From the NCBI RefSeq assembly GCF_048544455.1, contig NC_133538.1:19867969-19931968 (forward strand): a stretch of 64,000 nt of DNA, in the 5' to 3' direction. The translations under genes were made by a program, and so were the position numbers. The notes under the pieces are model-generated. The model did not search any database, was not told where the DNA came from, and was given only the letters and a program-made list of their open reading frames with translations. Source of the DNA: Silene latifolia. Lineage: Eukaryota > Streptophyta > Magnoliopsida > Caryophyllales > Caryophyllaceae. This document shows positions 24,701-39,700 of this stretch, piece by piece. Position 1 is the first letter of the stretch; each line of letters opens with the position of its first letter.

Positions 24701-27700
24701 CTGCTACGAAGGAAAGGATGTAACATCTTCGGATCATAATCTGCATATAGCTCCACCTATTAGCATAAAATCAAAAAACAATAAGAGCAGACAATAGAGA
24801 AATACAAAACGGACTATAAATTAACCATGCAATACACCCACAGATACATGAAGACTAGTTTAGTCACAAACTTAACAGAGTTAGAACTGCCATGATGAAT
24901 TAAAGAAAAGCCCCCAAATAATAATACATGTGACATTATTCTCAAAACAAAAAAATTGTCTTAACGCAGAAATGAGAACACGTGACATTTAAGCAGAAAA
25001 ATAATAATGCTACAAAAAAAACTATGAACGGCTCCTAAATAAAAGTAAGAAATAAGAGCAGTTTGAATACAAAAGGATGAACAGGAGAGGTGGAATGGAG
25101 TATTGGTGCTTCCCTCCTAATTTTATGTAGGAGGGACTTCTACTTGGCTTTTAGGAGTTGACCTGTAATCAGGTAAGAAACTGCTACCCTCCCTTTCCTC
25201 TATATTCCTCCATCCAATCAAAAGGTAGTTGACGTGTAATCAGGTAAGAAAGCTGGACTTATGATCAGAGACAAGACATAAACAAATTACTAAGGCATGA
25301 AAGGAATGTAGGAACATGCAGGATCATGATAGTCACGCCAGACAAGCTTGAACAACAGGGGCACTAAAGGCTAGCCAGGGGTCAAACTCCATGGTTATAA
25401 ATCATGTATACTAATGAACCTAACTTACTATATTAGATGCAATCAACTAAAGTTGTGTGCCACAATCTATTAATACCTGCATATCGTGAAAATCCCTTCC
25501 TGCATGAGGACTGGCCTCAAATAAAGCATGTAAATAAAGATACAAGAAGTATCGGAGGTCACATTTATCTCCAGCCTTCAGAAGCTGTGATACTACATCT
25601 GCTGGTGTAATCAGATCCCTTTGCTGGATTAGTATGGAGGTAGCACGTTTGCTGTCAAGCATCATCAGTTGAACCACCTGTGAAGATAGGAATCAAATGC
25701 ACAAGTCAATCCAAACTCATATGGCTGCATGGTTGATGTATCCAAAACACAACATGCAACTACTACTACTATAGATGTCTTCATATAGTCTATTTTAACA
25801 GATGCAATTACAACAACATGCAACTATCCCAGTTCCTTTGAAGAAGGGTAATTGGAGAACTGAAAAAAGCACTCGCTTCCTTAGCCAATAAGGATACAAG
25901 AAAATAACCCTAGCCCAAGATAAATAGTCCATTGTCTTCAAAATAGTAATCAAGACAATGTCCAGCCTCATAATAATAACACACTACCTTTTCACGAACA
26001 GCAGCATGCAGGTTATGTCTTTCAATGAAGTCAAAAACACCTGGTTTTAAAAGCTGCAGAAAGTAAGCAAACCATAAATACGTAGTTCAAGAAGCAAATA
26101 TTGAATTGGAAAGTGCAACTTCATATTCAAATGTCCACCACAAAACTTCGTCATCAAACTAAACTATACTGTATATACTTACGTCGGCAAAGAATGAAAA
26201 TGCTTTCTCATTTTGCCCAGTTCTCAAATATAACTCAGCCAATGCCTGCCATACACAACAAGGGTAGTAACACTTGAGAAAGAAATCATCATGAGCTGCA
26301 TCATCAAAATAAAGAAACAAGAGATGACCTCTTTCAAATCATCAGTCATCAACGAAGCTCTAAGCTGAGGTTCTATCTCGGATAAAACAGGCACTACTGA
26401 ATAAACTGATCGTGGCCAATTCTTCACAACTGATAAAAAGTCCTTGTGGTAATTTGGATTCAATGCAAGAGCTACGAGAGCAAGCTGAATAACAGAAGGA
26501 AACGACATATTCAGATTTCAGAATAACCACCACCAAAAAGAGGGAAGGAGGGGGTGCATAAAATTATGTAGGCCACAAACCTCATACAAAGTATCACTAA
26601 GTTTAGGCTTCTCCGTTGGCATGTAACGAGCTAAAATAGCCAGCTGACGTAGCTGAGCAAAGCGGATAATCCATCTATTGACAATAAACCAAATCTCATC
26701 CAATAAGAAAAAAATAACCATTTTCTTACAAGTAATATAAGATATCGATTTAAGAAAAGGCATTGCTGTACTTGAAAGCTATAATACCTTTCCCATGCTG
26801 AAGCTGAACCTTGAAGCAATTTGGGACACAATTCTGCAGCTTCACTATACTTTTTCTCAGCAAGCAAATGCTCCAAGTACCTTGATCCCACCTATTCAAT
26901 TTCCAACAACAATGAGATAAATGAGAATTACGTCAACTTCTCAGATAAACATGTACCAGAAAGTCCAGCCCTTGTTTTGAGAATGGAGGTTACCCCCACT
27001 GGTTTCCTCAATAAATTCCTTATGTTAATGTATCAAGAGAATTACTACTCACAGCAGATGAAATGGCAAAAAAATTGCATGAAGAAATACTATGTTGAAT
27101 AGCATCAGCCTTTGTCTAACACAAACCATCATCCATCACACTACAGCAAATTTAGGAAAAGAAGTCCCTCACAAATAAGTCCATACTTGGAAAGATATAA
27201 GAGAAAACTTTTATTCAAGAAAGTCAATGAGTCATAACGAATTAACTTTAAGTCAATGAAGTGCGAACAAGTAATCTTGGGAAATGATCTTGATGGACAG
27301 AAAAAATTTAAGTGCATGGTAATCTGTGAGTCATAATGAATTAAAGGGAAAAAAAATTAATAAGCATGTTGATATGCCAAGAAGAAAAAAAGGGACTGGA
27401 ACGTGAAAATGACTGTTTTAAAATTCAGCCGATTGGCAGTGCACACCCTTATTCACAGCACCATAGAAAAACAAACCCAATATTTAAAAAAAAAAAAGAA
27501 AAAGAAAAAGAAAAAAAGAAAGAAAAAAAGAAAGAGAGAATGAATTAAGTAGAATAACAGGTTCAAACAATTTTGGTATAGAAAATAGTCGGAATAGAAG
27601 GTAACCCAATGTCCCAAAAACTACTGAGATGTTACAGGATATTATACTGGGCTATAAAATACATAATCAACTTCCATATTTCACCAACTTTGGAGCAAAG

Positions 27701-30700
27701 TACTAGATCAAATAGCTAACTTTCTTGGGATCTACCACAGAGCAGTGATGATAAACAGAACATTTACATCTCATCGCTTTGAAACCAAGTACTAAGAAAA
27801 TGGTTCTGTTTATTGAATCTAGCTCGGAGCAGAGATGAGAGATATTACAATCGTGCAGATTTGATAATAGACATTGTAACATATCAGATCAATAAATAAC
27901 CAGAACACCAACCTCTTCAAAAAGTTCTTTTCTTCCATGTGTTAATTCAATTTCAGTTACAGCTTTGTCATACCACCCATGCTCAAGAAGCCAATTAATA
28001 TGATCTTCAGTATCCCTGATATTAGTCACTAACACACATCAGCAAGGACACGATCAAAGTTCCATCCATAAACTTGCACAAGATGGAAGTCCTTCAGTTG
28101 ATGAAGAATAAAAAAATTGATCTGAGATTTTTTTTTTTTTTAATTAAAACGTAAGTGAACCTTAAGAGGACAAGAAATTTTCTCAGCGACAAATTACAAG
28201 TTTTTTCCAATTCATTTGCAGGATAGTAATTAAGTTTGAGGAATATAGCTAGGAAGATAGCATTTTTTAATGAAGGCATTGTCAATTGTATCACCTCATT
28301 CAATCACTAGAGAACAAGATTAACTGGGAATCGATAGTTTTTTTTTTTTTTTTTTTGGTACATAAGAGGGCAAAAAACCCGAAACTAAGAAATCAAACGA
28401 GGGGTAGTAACCCCTAACAAATCCTCACGGAGAATTGATCTAAGGGCATCCGGAGGTTCTTCGATGAAAGTGACTTTAGTAGGAGCGTTAACACCTTGAT
28501 TAGCTAGCCAATCACTTGCTCGATTTGCTTCCCTAAACACGTGCTCTATATGAACTTGCCATCCGGGTAAACGAATAAGCTCCTTGCATCGAACCACGAG
28601 GGGGCGAATACTATTGCTTACTAGCTGATCCTTTAGAACCAAATCAACGCAGACAACATTATCCACGTGCTCTATATGAACTCGCTCTTTCTAACCCAGC
28701 GACTAGGGCTAACATCTCCGCTCTCATTGAGGTGCAATACCCGCCTGAGAACAAATAAGCTGAGATAAAGTTACCTGTATCGTCTCGGAAGATACCTCCG
28801 CAACCTGCTGGACCTGGATTTCCTTTTGAAGCCCCATCGGTATTGAGAAGGCACCAAGTGTGAGGAGGGGGATGCCATCGAATAAGTACTTCTCTGTGTC
28901 GAGATCCCGGCGTAGGAATGAATAGCGAATATTTATCAAAGGCTCCTTTTGAAGACTCGAATTGTTGTTGTAGAAAAGGGATAGGGTTCGTTGGGTTTTC
29001 GGTAGCACGACCAAACGCAACATTGCTACGCCATCTCCAAATCCACCAACAAGTAATGGCGAACTTCATCGACCAGTCCTCGATACCCACATCGATGCTA
29101 TTACTAGCATTTAAAGAGATCCAATCCGAGTAAATAATGTTATAAGAAGATGGGAGAGATGAGGGTATACCAAGAAGACTCCAAATGTGACGGGAAAACG
29201 GGCAAAGACGAAGTACGTGATCCATGTTCTCTTCTTCAGCGCAGCATCGAGGGCAGCTAGGATCGTCTGACAAATTGCGACGGACCCTAGCTACATTGCA
29301 CATGGCTCTTTTGTGAGCAGCTAGCCAAATGAAAAATTTGATTCGTTGTTGGACGGGTAACTTCCAAATCGCATGCCAGCGAACTTGGTTGATTTCAGGA
29401 ACCCGATCCATCGCCTTGATAATATTGAGAGCAGATTTGATGGTAAATTTACCATGTGAAGTCCCGTTCCAGTAGAGGGAATCCACGAGGTTCGGGTCAG
29501 GGGACAAAGAAAACGAGGCAATTTTAAGAAGGCTATCACTCGGAAGGAAATTAGCGAAGACATCCCATTTCCAACCCGAATCTTCGTCCCACATGTTGCT
29601 CCTGAGTAGAGAGTCCGGTATAGGAAGAATTGATGTGTGTGAGAGAGTGCCCTCTTCTACCCTTAATAATATTAGCCGCTTGTGACGAGGTACCCGCCCA
29701 TACATTTGACATATTCGCTTTGGGTTTGAACATATCCACATCACATCTCCCGCTACAGTAGTTGGCCCGTAAAACTCGAGCCCACAAGCTGTTGGGAGAC
29801 GATAATACGCGCCAACCGAGCTTTGTTAAGAATGTCGCGTTAGCTTGTCGGGAGGATGTTATCCCGAGTCCACCCTTATCTTTAGGCTTTTGTATTGTCT
29901 CCCATGAAAGGTGTATCTTTTTTTTGTTCTCATCGCCACCCCAAAGAAATCTTCTAGTTTTAGCATCAATCGAGTCGCAAGTAGTTTTTGGAATCTTGGC
30001 TGTCTGCATACTATAATTGGCCATAGAGGAGAGAGTAGATTGAACTAGAGTAGCACGGCCTCCAAGGGATAGATGCTTCGTGCTCCAACCGGCCAGCCGA
30101 GCATTGAATTTTTCGAGAATATGGCTAAATGTTTGTCGTGTTACGCGTCCATTTATAGTCGGCATACCCAGATAAGTACCCAAATCATCGGTGATATCAA
30201 ACCCCTATTTGCAAGCAACAACGCCTCTGATGACAGGACTCGTATTCGAAGAGAAGAACACACGTGATTTGGCTACACTGACAAGCTCGACAAAATATAT
30301 TTAATACCTTGTTGATAATAGTAGCCTGATCGATATTTGCTTCAGCGAAGAGAACCATATCGTCTGCAAAGAATAAATTAGAAATCATGGGGCCGTTGCT
30401 ACATACTTGTATGGGTTTCCAATTTTGATTTCGAACTTCCTCATCAATAAGTTGTTGTAATTTCTCGAGGCACATGACAAAGAGATAGGAAGAAAGGGGA
30501 TCCCCTTGTCGAATTCCTCTCGAGGGTTTGAACATTTCAGTTGGTTCGCCATTCCAAAGGATTTGCATCCTAGCTGTAGTGACACATTCCATTATAACAT
30601 CGACCAAATAAGCAGGGAGGCACATACCTTCTCCAGATCAATTTTTATAGCCATAAAACCCTTATTACCCTTCTTTCTTCGCATAGTATAGATAACTTCC

Positions 30701-33700
30701 TAAAATACCACAATATTATCGGAGATTTGCTGTGGTAAGACTTTTTTTATACGATTAGCTAATACTTTGCTGACGATTTTATAAGAGACATTACAAAGAC
30801 CTATTGGACGGAATTGTGTAATATATTCAGGGCCAATTACCTTAGGTATAAGGACGATATGTGTATCATTAAAATCTTCAGGAAAACCTTTACCTTGTAG
30901 AGCTTTTATAACTGTCTCGCAAACTGCTTGTCGGACAATGGTCCAATTTTTCTGATAGAAAAGAGCTTGAAATCCGTCTGGTCCAGGAGCTTTAAGGGCA
31001 CCCAAATTAAAAATCACTTTTTCTATTTCAGCTATGGTATATGGTCGTGTGAGCCAATCAAAATCGTCTCTGGCCAGTTCTGGGAACAAATCATAAGGAA
31101 TACCCGCATTTGCTTCATACTCTCCCTCCTGGGTATATAAATTCGTATAAAAATTCACCACCGAGGACTTGAGATCGTTTTTGTGTTCCACCCAGGCCCC
31201 CTCGTTATTCTTCGATGCGTTGATCCGATTACGCCATCTTCTTACTAAAGTACTCACATGGAAATAAGAGGTATTTCTATCCCCGTCCCGAATAAAATCA
31301 ACCCAGAGACTTTTGGTACCAAAGAAGCTCTTCCCTTTCCAACACCTCGTCTAATTCTTTGCGCAATTTAGCCTCCAAAATAATGGTCCCTCTATCTCGG
31401 CTAGTAGATAGTTTTCTTTGACACCCTTCAATTCTTGCTTTTAATTGACGCGAGACGAAATCAGTGAATTTCTCGTGAGTGAGCCAAGCTGGCCGGAAGC
31501 GAAAAGGTCTTTGTACCGAATTGAGCGGAGCAAATCCATTAGGCGATATAAGAAGAGGACAATGGTCGGACTGTATAGTCGGTAAATGTTTCATACTCGC
31601 ATCCCCGAACAACATACTCCAATTGCTATTGCACAAAGCTCTGTCTAAACGTGCGCTTTGTCGAGTCTCTGGTGTATTGCCTCAGGCCCAAGTGTGAGAC
31701 GGACCAGAAAACTCTAACTCAACGAGTGCACAATTATCAATCCAGTTATTAAATAGATCGCAGCGTCGAGCCATGTTATTATCTCCTCCGTGTCTCTCCA
31801 ATAAGCTTCTAGTTTCGTTAAAATCACCCGCTACCATCCATGGATGATCATTTCTTCTAGCAAACTCTTCTAGTTCTGCCCAAAGCTCTCTTCTATTATG
31901 TGGGTCAGGACTAGCATAAACAGTCGTAAAGAACCAAGGTGTCTCGTTTACCCGGGATATTTCCATGGTAATATATTGAGGGTGATTCGTGATGGGGGTA
32001 ATTCTCACTATGTTCGAATTCCAGTAGACCCAAATGCCTCCCGAAATCCAGTAGCATCAACACGGGTATGACTATCATATCCAACGATTTTTTGAACCTT
32101 CTCCGCGTGTTCTCCCTCATGTGTGTTTCGATGAGGGCAAACACAGACGGTTTATAAGTGCGAATAATATCTTTTAGAGCTGATAGCTTAGCTCTACTAG
32201 CTGAACCTTGGAAATTCCATACCATACACGTAATGTGAGGTAAGTTGGGTGTCAAACTTGGTATTCTATCCGACATAAGAAAAGGTAAAGACGGTAACTG
32301 GGACACGTAAGAACGATTTATTAAGGACAGTACCTTGTTAACATTCCATGGAATCGACATCTCGACCCATAGGCTCGTTGGATTCTCCTGAACTTGTTCG
32401 AATGTCAAGTTCATTATGTCAAGTTGTGAACATGAATCGTCGATATGGTGGTATCATGAGGACTTGGGTTAAGCTCAGGATTGAATGTATGTTCCTGAGA
32501 CGGAGAGAGATCGACTACCGTCGAGAAGTTCAGGTCCATTGCGGTTGCTCGAGGTCACTGTTATGGTGGATAGGTTTTCTTTTTGGTAGGGAAGAGGAGA
32601 AACAGAGATGGTGGATTGGGTATTACTTGTGGCGTTCTTAATTGGATTGTCTGATTCGTTTTGAGTTGCGGGAGGAATAGGGTTGGATTTGTGGATATTA
32701 GTGACGTTGCCTAAGACTTCTCGAGCCGCATGAGTTTGATTATGGGAAGGAGATTTTTTTGGAATATGATTATATGATTTATTAGTAGATATATTTTTAG
32801 TTGATATGATTTTCCTATTTTTTGGCACTTGGGAGATATTGATTTCCTTATTTTTAGACACATAGATAGGGGTTGGGTTGACTGTGAGAAGATTCCCTTG
32901 GATTTACCCGAATTATTGCTATCTTCGTTTATCGAATTAAGGGCACCGAATCTCGAACCTGAATTATCTCTTGAGGTGCTTCCAAATTCAAATGGCTTCT
33001 CTGCTCGTTTTCGCCTTGGAGGTTTTCGGACCATCATCCAGTCACTGAAATCCGATTCCTCTTCCGGTCGTAGGCCTGCCTCTAGAGAATTGGGGTTGAT
33101 GATTGTCGTGTGGTCTATCATGGTTACACTCGAACCATCTTGTGCTAGAGTCTCAGATGTTGAGTTAGGAATGATAGAATGAGTATTACAACCCTCGGAT
33201 TGATGACCCATTTTACCACATTTAAAGGAAATCATCTTCAACCCTTCATATTGAACACAGTAAATTTTGCCGTATAAACGGAATTTGGATAAAAGGGGTT
33301 TTGTGATATCCACTTCTACACTCAATCTCGTAAATTGACCTCGTTCAGCTCAGGCCGTATTCTTGTCGATTCTGATGACTTTACCTATCTTTGACCCTAC
33401 CTTCTTAAGGAAGGTTTCATTAAAATATTCCACTGGCAAATTAGGAATACGGACCCAAGCTGTCAAAAACTTGATGCTATCCTCTGAAGGAACGAAGTTA
33501 GGTACCCATTTTCGGATGGTGAGATAGTGGTCATCGATCATCCAAGGGGGGCCCTGGGTGATTACAAATTCATAATCTTGGCGAGATGAAAATCGAGCCA
33601 CATAATAAGAACTAGTGAGGTCCGTCAAGGTTAATTTACCCTTGATCGACCATTTCGCTTGTAGTTTCCGCATTAGGGATAGATATCCGATCTTTTTGTC

Positions 33701-36700
33701 AAACATCTTAATAATAAGAGCATGGCGCCAGGGTTTGCGTATGGCGGCTTTCTCTTCCTTTGTGAGATAGACTTTAGGGCATAACTTGTCTTCTTCTTCT
33801 TCGTCTTCAACATCGTCTTCTGATTCACTCTCGGTTTCATCCATCCAAGAGTTGTCAGACGAATTAGGGTTAGTCCTGAGGCCTTGCGCCATCGATGAAT
33901 ATGACACAACCGGGGCTTGTGGATTTTCAGGGTGGCAACGATATTCACCTGGAATTGGTAATGAGGATGCGGAACCGGGTTGGGTTGGGTTGGCAAGGAA
34001 GTCGGTAAGGTGCATAGTCTTCCTCTTAGCGTTTTTGGGAAGGGGTGGGAACATGTCGGAGCCATGCCCAGATTACTATGAGGAGGAGTCTCCGGCGGGA
34101 GACCATTTTTAGGGGTTGTCATTTGAAAAAACAGAGAATTTGCTCTCACTAACTGGGAATCGATAGTAGTAGTAAAAAAAACAGCAATCCAAACCCCCAA
34201 GTCTGATTCACGTTCTCCCTCTATTTACTTGATTCTTAATCCTTTTCAAATTTCCCCTCGCACATTTTGAGAAGTATAAGGAATCTAATGGAATGAAAGG
34301 TACTAGCTAGAAGGGCTACCATATACTCCCTCCGATCCAGACAGATGATAACACTTACCTAAAGTGGATGAACCACACCAATGGTAACATACCATATTTG
34401 GCATGAAAAATAACTAAATTACCCTTACATCCACTACATATTTACAACTTTACCATCCACACACCCACTCACCAACTACTTATTTAATCCACATAAACTC
34501 ATGTGGCCCAATCAATATTTCCTACTTTACCCCTCACTTTTCCACCTTTTCTTAAATAACCACTTTTTGCTTATGTTTACATCTGTCTGGATCGGAGGGA
34601 GTAACATCCAATACACTATAACTACCTATTAGTCTAACATCTAGCATTATTAGTTTATTACAAATGAATTGTGCAGAAGGGTTAACAGCTAACGTATAGA
34701 GCAATCGAAGATGAGAAATAAAAGTCGTTTTCACCTCTAGAACTTTCACTACTTTCAGTCTCAGTAAAGAACCTTGGTGGGCATTGATGGGCGTGAGGCT
34801 TCACGGCTTTTTTAAGAACCACGCCTATCACTCACTCAGTGGCATAACTTCTTTATGGTCGTGAATTTGCTTTACTACTTCAGTAGTTATCTCTATTTAT
34901 ATTGAGATCTAACTTTCATCTCTCATTTTCTAAGCAGCTTTTCTTATATCCAAAAGAGTTTTTTGAGAACTGCTACCACAAGTAATCCACTTTTTGAGAA
35001 CTGCTACCAATGTAAAAAAAAGTTTAAAAACTGCTACCTTAATCCTTGGTTCGGTTAAAAATCAGCACCAATTAACACCGAAGCTCAATTAAAATGAATC
35101 TCAGCCATTCATTTCAAATCCTTGGATTAAGTCATAATTTATATTCCTATTTTACCCTTCCACTCCTCTTTATAACATTACACTCATCCTAATTCCTTAC
35201 ACCCTTTTACTCCATTAACCCCTCTTTAAATCTATTCATTCATTTCCTCTCTTTGAATCTATTCATTCATTCCCCTCTCTTTGAATCTATCATATCAGGT
35301 AACATTGCCTTCAATTCATTCGTTCTCTCTTCTTCTACCCCATTAAGTTATGTTAAATCTCTCATTTGTTTTCAAATTAGGGTGGTGAAATCTGGGTTTT
35401 GTTTTCAAATTAGGGTGGTGAAATCTGGGTTTTGGTAATTTGAATTGTGCAGCAATGTATTCGAGCTCCTTTTCTGGGTTCAATTACAGGGGAGTTAAGT
35501 AAACAAATCAATGGAACAACTTTCAATGAAATTAAAAATTCAAAAATTAGGGTTTATGGAATCTAATAAAAAATTTATATCATTCAATCTAATAAAAAAA
35601 TAACTCAGGAAATCAAAGACCTTTATGAACTTTGCACTACTAAATTAAAGGTAAATTAAGAATAAAGAATAAAGAGTAAATAAGGATGGACAACAAACAT
35701 GACAATGAGTACAAAGTGCTGACAAAGGGCTTTTTCAGGTAAATCAAGTTAAGTGATGGAGGCAAATTTTGTTAGGTTAAATTCCTCAAATGAATAGGTT
35801 AATTTGATTGTATGAGTGATGAAGATGAAAAGTGGAGTGATGAAGGTGAATTTGATAGAGTGAGTATGAGTGCTAAGTTGAAAAGTTAGGTTAAATGTGT
35901 GATATAAATGGGTAAGAAGGGGGAAGGTTAAAGAAGGGGCATTTTAGTCTTTTCAACTAAAAAATTGAGTTTCGGTGTTAATTGGTACTGATTTTTAACC
36001 AAACCAAGGATTAAGGTAGCAGTTTTTAAACTTTTTTTTACCTTGGTAGCAGTTCTCAAAAAGTGAATTACTTGTGGTAGCAGTTATCAAAAAACCCTAT
36101 CCAAAAAGACCGTATTCAATTCAGTTTTTCTCATAACCCTTAACACTTCCAACTTTATTCAGAAATCACTTTCAAATACGTAAAATGTCTTCCAGGTTGA
36201 TAATGTGTTAAGAGTACTATAATATACCCTCATTTTCCCCTTGTCCACCAAAGGGGGGAAAATGAAAAAGAAAGTCAGCCAAATCAGATCTGATTTCTAC
36301 CAACAATGAAGAGAGCAATACAAAGTCACAACTTTTCATGTTCAGAAGACTAAAAGGAAAAAGAAGTAAAACTAACCAACCTTGGTTTAGCAATAACTGT
36401 ATCTTTTGGAGAAACAACGTAGTAGAGTGGCTCATCACCGGCTGCCCACCGGCCGTTGATAAAATTGCTCCCTGCAATAAAAAATATCAAGTATTAATTA
36501 GCCAAACCAGTCAATAAAGTATACCCAGCCACACCCCAAACTCCCTCTATATTAAGCCCTTCCCTCTTCTCCCCTGCCAAATCACAAACTTTAAAAAAGG
36601 GAATGAAACAGCATAAAAGTAGGGAAAAGGAAACCTGAGAGAGGAGTGTGAGAAAGGCAGTAGTCTTTTGCCTTATAATGTTCAAAACCCTGAACTGGTA

Positions 36701-39700
36701 GAGCATCAGTTGCAAGTTCATCATTGGTCCATGTAACAACACGTACTTCAGGTCTATGTGCATTACCCTACATAAACAGTAAAAATTCAGTGAAGTCGTG
36801 GACAGTGGTCACTTTCAGCTCCCCCCTGGCAAAGCAGACTGCTGACTCTACTGGGCCAACTGACAATCAACTTGTATGATGAAGAGCAAATCACTAGGCC
36901 CCTTAAATGATTAAAAATTACTACCCCGCTCTCTAAGACCATGTACATTAGTAAAAGACATCGTACACCAATTTTGCTCTCCATTTACACTCGAGAAAAA
37001 AAACCAATTTTACACCTACAATGATAAACCTCTAATACATGCTCTTCATCTCAAAACTTAGTCCCACCTTTTTATATTTACATTACAAACAATTAAAATT
37101 AAAACTAATTTCCCCTCACATTATCATTCATTATGGACTTATGGCCCACTTCAGATGGAGATTCTGCTCTCCATTGCTCTTCCCCAAGAACACATGGAGA
37201 ACTACTTTCAATTTTATTCATTGAAGAGTGCCTTATTGTAGGGGAAAAAAAACAGTAATATTTGCTCTCCAATAATGAGGACGATCTTGGAGAGCACTTG
37301 AAGAACACCTAGAGGAGATTTTATTGTAAAAAAAGAAACTTCGATGCCTGAGGATATGATCTATACACCTGATGCGATAACACTATACCACTCTACATCT
37401 TACAAACAACTGCTGCAACACAATAGTAAGTACATTGTACCTTATACTAGATGAATGTAGTCTTGCTATCACAACTATGGATACTAACATTGAACAAAAG
37501 AATAGAAAGCCCATCTATACGTATATTTCTTATGTGTTCTGCTAGAGGCAGCTAGAGCTGGCAAAAGCTCACCCGACCCAAGGAATCCGACTAATATTAC
37601 ACAAAAATTCTGAGAGGCGAACCGGCCCAATGCTCTCACGTTGGTTTCACTTTGAGTTGAGTAATTTTTTCGGAGGGCAATTTCGCCCATTTACGTATTT
37701 TTTTCACCTGAGAACTAGCTTGGTAGCAACTTTTGGCCTGAAATCAACTTAAGGGAGTAATTTAAAAAAAGAAACATATAAGGGAGTAAGTTTAGAAAAG
37801 TGCAACTTAAAAGGGAGTAATTTATAATTTACTCCAAAATATACTCCATTTTTCTATTTTCTTCCTATTTGCTTTTTTACCGTCTCCCAAGATTAAACTG
37901 ACTGTATTTTCTGACATGTAAATGTTAATACTTTTGTCGAAAATAATATTTTGTGAAAGATGATTTGATAATAAATGAAAATATTTTTGTCTATGAATTA
38001 ATAATTTTTATTCTCCAATATATTTACGGTCAAAGTTTGGTAGCTTTGACATCCAAAAAGAAAATGGGAAGAAAATAGGAAATGGAGGGAGTATGTTGTT
38101 AACCTGACCCGATAATAACCTATGCCATGCCAACCCGACTTGTCACCCGACGATGGCCCCACCTGATGGTGACCTGACATGAACCTGATCTGAACCCGTT
38201 ATTTACCCACAGCTAGTCCAGTTACTAGAACATTCTAAGTTCTCCTGATTTTTAAGAACCTGCTGCAAAGCGCATATCAGACGACACCAAATCCCTGCCT
38301 CTATCCCAAGAAATGGGGTAAGGTTGCCTCCCTCTCAGAGCTCATCATGGGTAGGAGCCATTTAAGGCACTGGGTAACATTATTGTTGCACTTCTTTCTG
38401 ACAACTTGCCAAATAAGAATAATGTCCAGATCCAAATAAAACAAAGGATGTGACACGGCCAATTTAAATTGTGATTACAAGTCTGAAACAACAATTATCT
38501 CACGTTGTAGGCCCACATGAGGCCGGATCAAAGTACTCAGGAATTCAAATTAAAGAGGAGCATATACCTGCCGTGTAGGAGCTGTGCTACTGAAATCCTT
38601 CTCTCCGTCTTCCTCTCCGCGTATATATGCCAGAATAGCCAATGAATCACCAAATGGAGCAATACCTGAAATGTAATAGTTCGTCTGGAAGGATGCGACA
38701 ATATCAACGTGACTGACACTTGATACAGGTCCGGGCATATACGAGCCATTAGCACCTCCACGAGGATTGACTCTCAGTGAAGCAATCTTTACAGATGTGC
38801 CCCAGCCAATTATCAAGAGTGCATCATCCTGAATTAAGCGCAAGATAGGTAAGAAAAGTGCAGTCAGAAGCAAGCATCCTCAAAAAGTAAGAGCTTGCTA
38901 AAACAAGAATAAGGCAACGGTAATAAATTTCTCCAAAAGCACTATCATTTGCGTTAAAACAAATAACCTGCCAAACAAGGTGCGGAAGTAACAGCTCCGG
39001 ATGAGGACTTCCTCGTGGTCTTTCAATAAAAGTCACACGTTGATCAGTAGCAGTGTCATAAACTTTAACACCCGTATCATTAGCCCAGGCAATAAGGCTT
39101 GTCCTCCATGCCACTGCATGTATCGGACCTTCACCAGAGTGCAATATCTACAACAACACATATTACTTATCAAATATACAGCAACAAATCCATTACTGGA
39201 TCAAGTATTTGTAAACTAAGCAATGTTGTCAACCTGATCCTGATAGCCAAACCACTTTTTCATGTAGAATATAAGCTGGCCAGCTAATCCACCAGCTACA
39301 AACCTTCTTGATGATTTTCTCGAATAGTCAGGATCAAGAGCTATAGCCTTCACTGGCCTGCGATACTCAAACTTGCGTTTTTCATCAGTGAACAGGCTGC
39401 TTATAATAACTGATCCATCATCAGAGCAACTTCCTATAAATTCACCGTCAATATCAAAGCTAAGTCCATTTACAGCTGCCTTGTGCGAATGGAATTCCTT
39501 AACCTGGTAGATGAAGAAAAGGAAACCATTTTAACTTGAAAAACAAGTTGAGAGTGAAAATATATGACTTTCTACCTCGAGATGGCTAGTTGCAAATAAC
39601 CTCATAATGATAAAACAAGATAATACTTCAGACAAAAATAAATAAGTTACACGGTCAATATAACCTCAGGTAGTCACATAACTCATGTATGCCGGACTGT

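Larger units (their letters stand above)
28338..34149 (-). mobile_element. L1-type LINE in VPS41 intron 6
   Basis: 5.8-kb non-LTR element in the same orientation as VPS41. Its poly(A) tail shows as a T run from 28338. A perfect 17-bp target-site duplication TAACTGGGAATCGATAG flanks it at 28321-28337 and 34150-34166. It carries an ORF1 with DUF4283 and CCHC-like parts and an ORF2 with endonuclease, RT, zf-RVT and RNase H, all with stops or shifts. The near-complete length and intact target duplication suggest one insertion followed by decay. Confidence 0.93.
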
